Below are positions 25,400 to 32,313 of a DNA stretch of 32,313 bases, one piece after another (within the stretch, counting starts at the first letter, position 1; each line of letters begins with the position of its first letter). The notes below the pieces were generated by a model. The model was not told where the DNA came from. It saw nothing but the letters and a program-made list of their open reading frames with translations, and did not search any database. The DNA comes from an uncultured Candidatus Poseidoniales archaeon. Its GTDB lineage: Archaea > Thermoplasmatota > Poseidoniia > Poseidoniales > Poseidoniaceae. The DNA is taken from NCBI GenBank assembly GCA_902563095.1, contig CACEWA010000015.1, positions 1 to 32,313 on the forward strand. Direction: 5' to 3'. Position numbers and translations under genes: made by a program.

Positions 25400-27613
25400 A
25401 TGCAAATAGAGAAAATCAGGTTCGCCATCATGGCATCCTTAGCCTCTTGTGCTTTGATTGCCATTGCAATGCCAGTAGAATTAGTTTTGAACACTGACTC
25501 AATATTCATTGATCCTGCCAAAGAGAGAATCAGAGAAGAAGGCCTAGCAGATAATTATCAAGGACAACTTATTCTAAAAATTAGTCATGATAATGATGAT
25601 GTGTCTGTAACTAGTAATTTCTCTTTAGTCAAAGAACTGATTCAACTAGAAGCCGAACTTCTCGACGGCACTAATCCTGACACCTCTTGGGAGTATAGTA
25701 GCACCGTTATTGTCAAACTAGAAACTCCTTTTGCTGCATGGGAAGAGGCTTTCAATTCAAGGAATAAGAGTTTTGAAAATTCTACAAAATGGTCAGAGGT
25801 TTTAGATTCAAATAATACCGGTGGATGGTGTGGCAATCAATCTACAGCAGAAGAAAATAGTGCATTTCAAACCACAATGCTCCTTTTGCCAAAAGATTCC
25901 AATTATGGAATTGCTTGCCCTTCATTCCCAGGAGCTGATGAAAGATTACCTCCTGATGCAAACGAAATCTTGTGGATGGTTTGGCTTGATTCTTCAGACC
26001 CAGATGATCGTACAACAAACTGGAATACTCTGGACCTTTGGGCTTCAAAGGTTAGTGAGAATACAGAATTTCAAGTCGATGCTGTTGGAGTGAATATGCT
26101 ATTCCAAAAATCAAAAGGTATTGCTGAAAATGACCTCAACTCTGTTCTGATACCTTCTTTGTTCATCCTAATTGTGGTCATGTACCTCATTATTCGCGAC
26201 ATCAAAGTCTGTGCTGTAACTCTAAGTAGCGTAGGATTAATTATTGCAGCAGAAATTGGAATTATGTCAATTGCGAATATCCCGCTATCAATCATTGATG
26301 CGATTGCGTTTCCAATTATTCTTGCCGTTGCTGTTGATGGGGCTTTTTGGTACTGCAAATCTTCTCGAAGCCGCGAGGAAGTTCGTTCGGTTTTACTGTT
26401 AGCGATGGTAACAACATTAGCCGCAGTATCACTTTCCCTATTCTCTCCAATCAAGGCACAGAGTTCATTAGCATTGATTATGATAATTGGAGTATTCTTA
26501 GATTGGCTTGTTACCAGATTCGTTCTTGAAGAGTTCTACATGAGTCGAAGAAATAATTCTGAGATTAAACCATTGGAAATACCTACTGAAAGCAATGCTA
26601 AAATGAAATGGGGGTGGCCTTTATCTCTTACATTCTTAGCAGTAATTACTTTGATTTCTCCAACAGGTGTTGAAGTCCTAGATATTCACCAATTTCTTGC
26701 AGAAGACGACCCTGCATTAGAAGAATTTGAGGATTTGCAAGAACAATACTTAATCGCTTCCAGTGCTATTTCTTGGATAATTATTGATGTTGAAGGCGAT
26801 TCTCATGACGATTACGTAAAAGTTGTAAACATCCAAAAACAACTCGGACAACACCCCAGTATTATTTCATTTGAAACCGGTTTGTATGAAACTCCTCTAG
26901 TGATGGGTATACAATTTGGTTTTGAAAATCAACAAAATGCCACAATTGATTCTGTTTCGCTTAGTGATGCCAAGACCCCTGTTATGGATGACCATAGATT
27001 ACAAAGAAATGGAAAAACCACTGGATACATTATTGCTGTATTCATCGATGGTAGTAATGCTAATGCTGCCCTGAGATTACAAGATGATGTTTCAGATTTG
27101 ATAGAAAGATATGATGCTGAATATACAATTGGGGGTGAACTGGTTACAGGTGCATCTTTAGCAGAAGATTTTGACAATACTAGAGTGTTTCAAATTTTAG
27201 CTGCAGGAATATGTGTATTCCTAATTGCAACGTTTGTCTCAAAATCGCCGGTTAGAGCGATGAGAATCGCGATAGGAACCGTTGCTATCGGCTCAGCAGT
27301 AGATGGTTTCGCCAGTCTAATTGGTGAACGCGGAGTAAGCACTGCTCCAGCGGTTTTACTGGGCATGGGCTTTGCTGCTGACTATTTATCTCATGCTAGT
27401 GCTGGACATAATGAAACTAGAAATGATAATTTCGCAAGATGGGGAGCAGCAATAACATCGATCTCGGTATTCATGCTACTTACTCTAGCAGAGTTCCCTC
27501 CTGCTAAACAAACCGGACAATTATTAGCAATCAGCATAATGTTGTCCGTAATCTTGGCTACCTGTTTAGCAAAATTAGATTTAGAGCAAAAACAACTTGA
27601 CTGTGAAGAATAA
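25400..27613 (+). CDS. RND superfamily (MMPL/SSD-type) membrane protein
   Basis: The 737-aa protein has the duplicated RND layout: TM1 (about 8-30), an extracytoplasmic domain (about 40-240), and a five-helix bundle (about 247-380). The second half repeats it with a TM helix (about 410-428), a second extracytoplasmic domain, and a helix bundle (about 595-730). Each bundle has an Asp in the expected mid-helix place (LAVAVDGAFW; LGMGFAADYLSH), typical of proton-driven MMPL/patched-like proteins. The substrate could be lipid, hydrophobic compounds or a partner of surface-protein export. It is smaller than bacterial HAE1 pumps, as in archaeal HAE3/MMPL types. A strong AGGAG (25389-25394) precedes the ATG, and it lies 54 nt after the giant surface gene, so they may share an operon. 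Confidence 0.85.
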   Translation: MQIEKIRFAIMASLASCALIAIAMPVELVLNTDSIFIDPAKERIREEGLADNYQGQLILKISHDNDDVSVTSNFSLVKELIQLEAELLDGTNPDTSWEYSSTVIVKLETPFAAWEEAFNSRNKSFENSTKWSEVLDSNNTGGWCGNQSTAEENSAFQTTMLLLPKDSNYGIACPSFPGADERLPPDANEILWMVWLDSSDPDDRTTNWNTLDLWASKVSENTEFQVDAVGVNMLFQKSKGIAENDLNSVLIPSLFILIVVMYLIIRDIKVCAVTLSSVGLIIAAEIGIMSIANIPLSIIDAIAFPIILAVAVDGAFWYCKSSRSREEVRSVLLLAMVTTLAAVSLSLFSPIKAQSSLALIMIIGVFLDWLVTRFVLEEFYMSRRNNSEIKPLEIPTESNAKMKWGWPLSLTFLAVITLISPTGVEVLDIHQFLAEDDPALEEFEDLQEQYLIASSAISWIIIDVEGDSHDDYVKVVNIQKQLGQHPSIISFETGLYETPLVMGIQFGFENQQNATIDSVSLSDAKTPVMDDHRLQRNGKTTGYIIAVFIDGSNANAALRLQDDVSDLIERYDAEYTIGGELVTGASLAEDFDNTRVFQILAAGICVFLIATFVSKSPVRAMRIAIGTVAIGSAVDGFASLIGERGVSTAPAVLLGMGFAADYLSHASAGHNETRNDNFARWGAAITSISVFMLLTLAEFPPAKQTGQLLAISIMLSVILATCLAKLDLEQKQLDCEE

Positions 27614-27690
27614 GTATGTCAAAGCAATATATTCGCAACCTGGGTTAAGAAAGATTTTGTAATGTCTATCTATTAAATTTTGAATAAGGG

Positions 27691-28161
27691 ATGAAGATGG
27701 TTACAGTAACCGAAGTAGAAAGTGCGCAGAAAGCATGGGGTGAAGGCATCGTTGCGATTGCTCATGCACATAGCACTGGTGGAGATTATGTCTCAATCGC
27801 TCGCAATCATGTTGATAGTTTGTATGCGTATGGACTTACTGAAGTTCTTTTCAAACCAACAATGGCTGCTGTTGAACAGTTTCGACCAAACTTTGAGAGT
27901 GCCTTATCATATTTTGTAGCTTCAAATAATGAGTGCCCAGAAGACAAAGGGTTCGCAATCAAGGGCTGGACTAAAGTTAGATTTGAGAATGCAGACATCA
28001 TCCTAAATGATGCAACGGCACTGGCGATGGGAAACTATTTTTTCACATCACCAGAAGGAGATGAACTCAAGGTAGAGTACACATTCGGATACATGGTTGA
28101 TGTTTCAGGTAATCTTCGAATCCAATTACATCATTCATCAATGCCTGCTATTGGCGATTGA
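27691..28161 (+). CDS. NTF2-like/SnoaL-fold small protein
   Basis: This 156-aa soluble protein matches the pattern of an NTF2-like family common in marine bacteria and archaea. An N-terminal helix (ESAQKAWGEGIVAIA) is followed by DYVSIARNHVDSLYAYG and VLFKPTMAAVEQFR, then GFAIKGWTKVRFENADI and ALAMGNYFFTSPEGDELKVEYTFGYM. It ends with LRIQLHHSSMP. Some members carry doubtful names (phosphoribosyl-AMP cyclohydrolase or CaMKII-association-like), so no reaction is assigned. The ATG at 27691 and a second ATG at 27697 compete; the latter is about 22 nt from a TATTAAAT box. A 7-bp hairpin overlaps the stop codon. Confidence 0.75.
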   Translation: MKMVTVTEVESAQKAWGEGIVAIAHAHSTGGDYVSIARNHVDSLYAYGLTEVLFKPTMAAVEQFRPNFESALSYFVASNNECPEDKGFAIKGWTKVRFENADIILNDATALAMGNYFFTSPEGDELKVEYTFGYMVDVSGNLRIQLHHSSMPAIGD

Positions 28162-28176
28162 AGATTTTATTCAATC
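28156..28176 (+). terminator. Hairpin across the stop codon of the first NTF2-like gene
   Basis: GATTGAA (28156-28162) and TTCAATC (28170-28176) are perfect 7-bp arms with a 7-nt loop, and the TGA stop is in the 5' arm. A related GATTTTATT...CAATC string recurs at 28201-28216. Confidence 0.35.
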
Positions 28177-28218
28177 TTGATGAGATGTTAATTCAATAAT
28201 GATTTTATTTTCAATCAA

Positions 28219-28227
28219 ACTATATGC
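28219..28227 (+). promoter_or_regulatory. TATA box of the second NTF2-like gene
   Basis: ACTATATGC is centred 26 nt upstream of ATG 28249. It is identical to the purA box at 14868-14876 and supports a leaderless transcript. Confidence 0.65.
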
Positions 28228-28248
28228 CTCTGCTATTTCGAGTGAAAT

Positions 28249-28599
28249 ATGTCGATTATATCCGCATACAACGAGGCTTGGGAAAAGGGAGACGTAGCAG
28301 CTCTTGCAGAAATTATTCACGATGATTGTGTATTCAATCCACATGTGGGTGGAATTACAATGAGCAAGTCCGACATTCTAGGATTTGCTGGAGGAGATGG
28401 TGCTCCACGATCTGAGAATGAAAGAATTCTGTTTGAAAACGATGAAGTTGGTGTAGCGCATTCTATCGTTCACTTTGCTAACGGATCAACCTCAGAGGCT
28501 GTCATGTCATTCATGAAATTCAAGGACGGCAAAATCATTCTAATGGAAACCGGTGCAACACCACTTTCTGATGACTACAAACTAGTCGGCCAAGAATGA
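28249..28599 (+). CDS. SnoaL-like/NTF2-like domain protein
   Basis: The 116-aa single-domain protein has the usual SnoaL-like order. SIISAYNEAWEKGDVAALAEIIHDDCVFNPHVGG (start helices and first strand) is followed by MSKSDILGFAGG. The strands VGVAHSIVHFANGSTSEAVMSFMKFKDGKIILMETGATPL come after. Members include isomerases, hydrolases, ketosteroid-like enzymes and binding proteins. The pocket residues here do not identify a substrate. It follows another NTF2-like gene by 87 nt but has its own TATA box, so the pair is probably tandem but separately transcribed. It shares no obvious sequence with its neighbour beyond fold. Confidence 0.8.
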   Translation: MSIISAYNEAWEKGDVAALAEIIHDDCVFNPHVGGITMSKSDILGFAGGDGAPRSENERILFENDEVGVAHSIVHFANGSTSEAVMSFMKFKDGKIILMETGATPLSDDYKLVGQE

Positions 28600-28616
28600 G
28601 ACTTGACCTAAGTCTC
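28598..28616 (+). terminator. Hairpin at the stop codon of the second NTF2-like gene
   Basis: GAGACTT (28598-28604) and AAGTCTC (28610-28616) are perfect 7-bp arms with a 5-nt loop, starting within the TGA stop. A short CTTAATT stretch follows. Confidence 0.4.
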
Positions 28617-28628
28617 CTTAATTGCCAA

Positions 28629-28648
28629 CACCAATAATCTAATTGGTG
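28629..28648 (+). other. Second hairpin in the gap before gatD
   Basis: CACCAAT (28629-28635) and ATTGGTG (28642-28648) are perfect 7-bp arms with a 6-nt loop. It follows 12 nt after the stop-codon hairpin. The rest of the 132-nt gap to gatD shows no clear TATA element. Confidence 0.35.
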
Positions 28649-28731
28649 GGGAAAATGTATTGCTCTAGTATTGCCATCTAAGGCTTGATTGAATCACTAA
28701 CATTCAAGAGTCTTCAGAATTAGGCTACAAC

Positions 28732-30045
28732 ATGGTAGATATGCCATCGGTTGGGAAACGCGTCAAGTTAGTGGCCGATGGACCAGCAGGAAGTACATCT
28801 CATGAAGGAGTTGTATTACCCGGAGCAGCACAAGACCATATTACAATCAAATTAGCAAATGGATACAATGTAAGTTATCCATTCGACATGGTCAAAACTA
28901 TCGAAGAAATTGGAGATACATCTTCTTCCGAATCTTCTATGTTAACAGTAAAGCAAGACCAGCAACTACCTAAAGTTACGATTATCCATACAGGTGGAAC
29001 TATTGCATCAAAAGTAGACTATGCCACCGGTGCGGTTATCGCTCGGTTCGAGCCCGAAGAACTTCTAGCAAGCGTTCCTGAAATTCTGGAAATCGCAAAT
29101 ATCGATGCCAAAAAAATAGGTAACATGTGGTCTGATGACATTAGACCAGTACATTGGAACATGATGATTGATGCTTGTCAAGAGGCTTTTGATTCAGGTT
29201 CGGTCGGAGTTGTGATTACCCACGGAACTGATACCCTACACATCAGCGCTTCCGCACTGTCATACGCTTTTGCAGGAAATGGAGGGAAACCTGCGGGACG
29301 AATTGTCTTTACTGGCTCTCAGCGTTCTTCTGACAGAGCCTCCTCAGATGCGACAGAGAACTTACTCTCCGCTGTTTATTGGGCTGCAAATGGGGCAGAA
29401 GTTTCCGGAGATGGCGACGCTGCAGTAACGGTAATGCACGCTGGGTCTGGTGACGGAGTTTGTGCCGTAAGCCCCGGAGTAGGTGTTCGGAAAATGCACT
29501 CTACTCGCAGAGATGCTTTCCAAATGGTAAACGGTGAAACAATCAGTGAAATTACAATAACTCGAGAAGGTCTGTCTCATACACCCGTTTCTATTTCACA
29601 TAACAGAGAAATTACAATTCCTACCAAGTATGATACGGGCATCAAGATCGCTCAATTCATAGCAGGACCGCACCTGCATTCGGATCTTCTAGAAGCCGCT
29701 CAGAAAGCAAATTACTCAGCGATTATAATCCATGGAACAGGATTAGGACACCTACCGATTGAGAATTCTAATGGGGATGCTCCAGAAAATGAGGAACTAG
29801 CTAACACTATTCAACATTCCACTATACCCGTCATTGTTGCAAACCAGTGCATCAATGGACCTGTTGATTTGAATGTATATTCCAAGGGTAGAAATCAACA
29901 AGAAATAGGAGTTTTGGGACATGGCTCAACTGCATCGCCTGAAGCATTGCTAGCCAAGGTTCACTGGGCATTATCAAATGGCAAGGACCTGAGCATATTG
30001 TCTGAAAACCTATGTGGGGAGAATCAACCCTCGCTGAGAACCTAA
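28732..30045 (+). CDS. gatD: Glutamyl-tRNA(Gln) amidotransferase subunit D
   Basis: The 437-aa protein has the GatD-specific N-terminal beta-barrel of about 75 residues (VGKRVKLVADGPAG...GYNVSYPF) fused to an L-asparaginase-like fold. Active-site Thr90 is in IIHTGGTIAS, and THGTDT (163-168) carries the second Thr and Asp. GSQRSSDRASSDATENL is the family's substrate loop. With GatE it releases ammonia from glutamine and amidates Glu-tRNA(Gln) to Gln-tRNA(Gln), the archaeal indirect route. GatE is not in the window, so it must be encoded elsewhere. The length is close to the usual 420-440 aa. The carboxyltransferase gene follows within 38 nt on the same strand. Confidence 0.95.
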   Translation: MVDMPSVGKRVKLVADGPAGSTSHEGVVLPGAAQDHITIKLANGYNVSYPFDMVKTIEEIGDTSSSESSMLTVKQDQQLPKVTIIHTGGTIASKVDYATGAVIARFEPEELLASVPEILEIANIDAKKIGNMWSDDIRPVHWNMMIDACQEAFDSGSVGVVITHGTDTLHISASALSYAFAGNGGKPAGRIVFTGSQRSSDRASSDATENLLSAVYWAANGAEVSGDGDAAVTVMHAGSGDGVCAVSPGVGVRKMHSTRRDAFQMVNGETISEITITREGLSHTPVSISHNREITIPTKYDTGIKIAQFIAGPHLHSDLLEAAQKANYSAIIIHGTGLGHLPIENSNGDAPENEELANTIQHSTIPVIVANQCINGPVDLNVYSKGRNQQEIGVLGHGSTASPEALLAKVHWALSNGKDLSILSENLCGENQPSLRT

Positions 30046-30083
30046 CCGTTTCAATCAATAACCGCAAAGGAGTGGACAAAGAT

Positions 30084-31646
30084 ATGTCAAGAGATTCAAC
30101 CGACGCTCTTGAGGACCTGAAATACCGTCGTGAAAAAGCCCACATGGGTGGAGGAATTAAGCGACAAGAGAGCATTCGTGTATCCGGAAGAGGAACTGCT
30201 AGGGACAGAATTCGTAACCTCTTAGACGAAGATTCATTTGTAGAGATTGATACTTTTCTTACTCACAGAACTACCGACCATGGAATGTTCATGCACGAAA
30301 CGCTTGGAGACGGGGTAGTTTGTGGCCACGGGATGATTGACGGAAGGAGAATCTATTGTTTCGCTCAAGATTTCTCAGTTCATGGAGGCTCAATGGGTGA
30401 AATGCACGCTAAGAAAATCTCCAAGGTTGTCGAGATGGCAGAGCGTTCAAAGGTGCCTATCGTTGGAATATGGGATGGTGGAGGACAAAGAGCGCAAGAC
30501 GGTGTGGCATCATTAGGAGGAACTGGAGAACTGCTGGACAGGTTGGTTCAGTGCTCAGGACGTATTCCGATGATTTCTCTGGTCTTGGGACCAGTTGTTG
30601 GAGTTTCAGCATTGGGTGCTAGCCTAGCAGACTTCACAATTCTTGGCAATGATCACGGCCAACTGTTTATGTCTTCACCTCTAGAAACACCAGAATGCAT
30701 CAACGGAGAAGTTGACGCAGCAGGATTAGGTGGAGCTACACTTCATGCTAGCCGTTCAGGTATCGCTTGTTTGATTGCAGATGATGAAGAAGAGGCCTGT
30801 GCTCTAGCAGCCGATATTCTTGGGTTCTTGCCGGACAACAATATGTCTAGTCCGCCAATTGAACTAACTGCTGATGACCCGACTCGCCTTAACCCAGACC
30901 TTACATCTCTAGTTCCAGATAACCCGAACAGACCTTACGATATGGTGAAGATAATCGAAGAGATTGTTGATGATGGCATATTCATGGAATTGTTCAACTC
31001 ATATGCCGAGAACATCATCATTGGATTCGCAAGATTGGATGGGAAAACGATTGGTGTTGTTGCTAACCAACCAAAGGTGTTGGCGGGATGTCTAGATATC
31101 GATGCATCGATTAAGGCTGCAAGATTTATCAGAACCTGTGATGCATTCAACATACCATTGGTTACTTTCGAAGATGTACCTGGATTCTTACCTGGTGTTG
31201 TACAAGAATGGGGTGGTATTATTCGGCATGGAGCAAAGTTGCTATTCGCTTATGCTGAAGCGACTGTTCCAAAAATGACTTTGGTAACAAGAAAGGCATA
31301 CGGTGGAGCATATCTTGCAATGAGTTGTAAGCACCTTCAATCTGATTATAACATCGCATGGCCAACAGCAGAATTAGCAGTAATGGGCGCTGAAGGTGCT
31401 GTAAATATCATTCATAGAAGAGAGATTGCTGCTGCCGCAGATGACAAGAAAGAGGAAACTAGGCTGCAGTTGGTTGAAGAATACAAAACAAAATTTGGCG
31501 ACCCATATGTTGCAGCACGTAACGGATGGTTGGACGATGTTATCGAACCTGAAGAAAGCAGAATGCGCCTAATCCGTGCCCTCAGAATTCTGTCATCGAA
31601 GAGAGAATGGTCCCCTCCTAAGAAGCATGGTAATATTCCATTGTGA
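30084..31646 (+). CDS. Acyl-CoA carboxylase carboxyltransferase subunit (propionyl-CoA carboxylase beta-like)
   Basis: This 520-aa protein is a biotin-dependent carboxyltransferase with two crotonase-like halves. The N-terminal lobe has RVSGRGTARDRIRNLLDEDSF and SVHGGSMGEMHAKKISKV. The C-terminal lobe has VPGFLPGVVQEWGG, IRHGAKLLFAYAEATVPKMT and RKAYGGAYLAMSCKHL. It transfers CO2 from biotin to propionyl- or acetyl-CoA, or is the alpha subunit of methylmalonyl-CoA decarboxylase. The usual DSGG(A/G)R loop reads DGGGQR. The biotin carboxylase and carrier subunits are not in the window. ATG 30084 is preferred: the frame opens at 30012 inside gatD, but homologues start at MSRDST-like sequence and AAGGAG (30067-30072) stands upstream. 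Confidence 0.92.
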   Translation: MSRDSTDALEDLKYRREKAHMGGGIKRQESIRVSGRGTARDRIRNLLDEDSFVEIDTFLTHRTTDHGMFMHETLGDGVVCGHGMIDGRRIYCFAQDFSVHGGSMGEMHAKKISKVVEMAERSKVPIVGIWDGGGQRAQDGVASLGGTGELLDRLVQCSGRIPMISLVLGPVVGVSALGASLADFTILGNDHGQLFMSSPLETPECINGEVDAAGLGGATLHASRSGIACLIADDEEEACALAADILGFLPDNNMSSPPIELTADDPTRLNPDLTSLVPDNPNRPYDMVKIIEEIVDDGIFMELFNSYAENIIIGFARLDGKTIGVVANQPKVLAGCLDIDASIKAARFIRTCDAFNIPLVTFEDVPGFLPGVVQEWGGIIRHGAKLLFAYAEATVPKMTLVTRKAYGGAYLAMSCKHLQSDYNIAWPTAELAVMGAEGAVNIIHRREIAAAADDKKEETRLQLVEEYKTKFGDPYVAARNGWLDDVIEPEESRMRLIRALRILSSKREWSPPKKHGNIPL

Positions 31647-32313
31647 TCAATCCTTTCTGGATAGTAACATGTAACCAATGAGTAGTAGAACTACTAGGCC
31701 AAGTCCAATCGGTAAAACCCACTCGCCTATCTCAACTTCGGATTCAGCATCATCTTGAGAATTGGAATTTGTGACAACTTCAAACTCTTGCGATGCATTA
31801 TTTGACCAGACCTGAGCAGCACTATCCCAAACTTTAGCATCTACTGTATGTACCCCTACCGATGGAGTTACAGCTGTGGTCAGACAGGTAAGAAGTATTG
31901 TCCCGGTACACTCGGTTCCGAGTTCAATCGATTGATTATTCATATTCACAGAATACACTAAACCAATATTTCCATCTCTATCAGAAATTGTCCACAATAC
32001 TGAGACTGTGTTTCCATCAACATCAATAGTTGAGATTCCAACAGTCGGTAAATCGGGAACAGAATTAATCTTGACATTTAGAGTAGAAGAACTCGAATTT
32101 AATCCATCGCTGACATTGATTGTGTAACTGGCTACTCCGAATAAATCAGGATTCCCTGCCAGAATTAATTCGTTCCCTGAAAGTGAATAACCTATGATTT
32201 CAGATTGACCGCTAATCGTGTAAACTAGAATATCATCATCTACATTTACAGTGTAATTGTCTAAATTGACCGTCAGAACTCCATCCTCATCCATTTCAAT
32301 CGAGATTGTATCT
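31647..32313 (-). CDS. C-terminal part of a membrane-anchored surface protein (5' partial)
   Basis: The frame continues past the right edge (codons upstream of the ATG at 32294 are open), so the N-terminus is missing. The visible 222 residues contain cadherin-like/Ig-like beta modules (GVASYTINVSDGLNSSSSTL, NSVPDLPTVGIS). They also contain a pair of cysteines (GTECTGTILLTCL), a linker rich in Ser/Asn/Asp and a C-terminal TM helix (WVLPIGLGLVVLLLIGYMLL) with a short Ser-Arg-Lys-Asp tail. It lacks the long cytoplasmic tail of the two other surface proteins. It abuts the carboxyltransferase gene tail to tail. Confidence 0.85.
   Translation of the reverse strand, partial: DTISIEMDEDGVLTVNLDNYTVNVDDDILVYTISGQSEIIGYSLSGNELILAGNPDLFGVASYTINVSDGLNSSSSTLNVKINSVPDLPTVGISTIDVDGNTVSVLWTISDRDGNIGLVYSVNMNNQSIELGTECTGTILLTCLTTAVTPSVGVHTVDAKVWDSAAQVWSNNASQEFEVVTNSNSQDDAESEVEIGEWVLPIGLGLVVLLLIGYMLLSRKD

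Noticed and set aside
1-32313. CRISPR arrays, insertion sequences, phage or defence genes
   Set aside because: No regularly spaced direct repeats, transposase, Cas, restriction or phage-like proteins were seen. The only periodic repeat is coding (24728-24970).

Overview
The window looks like a piece of the genome of a planktonic marine euryarchaeon, most likely Candidatus Poseidoniales (Marine Group II). The archaeal markers are transcription factor B, ribosomal protein L40e, LonB-type membrane Lon protease, GatD, UPF0147, archaeal TrmI and an A24 archaellin/prepilin peptidase. Many genes have a TATA-like box about 26 nt upstream of the chosen start codon, which is the leaderless layout common in archaea. 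The Marine Group II placement is an inference from gene content and from the very large, TM-anchored surface proteins; no database search was possible.

Layout. 1-6731: a 5'-truncated surface protein with a cytoplasmic zinc ribbon, then trmI on the minus strand, then a secreted thioredoxin-fold/cadherin-like protein of 1127 aa. 6784-10622: LonB, an AI-2E-family permease and UPF0147. 10702-14607: prepilin peptidase, L40e, a metallo-beta-lactamase-fold protein that has lost most metal ligands, two poorly known small proteins (one a zinc-binding candidate) and TFB. 14608-14897: an intergenic region rich in inverted repeats between the divergent TFB and purA genes. 14898-16295: purA and tRNA-Ala(UGC). 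16412-27613: a same-strand block of exported or membrane proteins: an S8 subtilase with an EF-hand-like loop, an unknown exported protein, a 1740-aa surface protein with PKD, thrombospondin-3-like and Cys-rich repeats, and an RND/MMPL-type membrane protein. 27691-31646: two small NTF2-like proteins, gatD and an acyl-CoA carboxylase carboxyltransferase subunit. 31647 to the end: the C-terminal part of another surface protein on the minus strand.

The genes combine housekeeping functions (tRNA modification, Gln-tRNA formation, purine synthesis, transcription initiation, membrane proteolysis, acyl-CoA metabolism) with a heavy investment in cell-surface proteins and extracellular proteolysis, as expected of a protein-degrading marine heterotroph. 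Nothing resembling a mobile element, CRISPR array, phage or restriction system is visible. The less ordinary signals are the degenerate MBL protein, the tail motifs and modular architectures of the surface proteins, the dyad-rich TFB-purA spacer, and short perfect hairpins that sit on stop codons or start codons.
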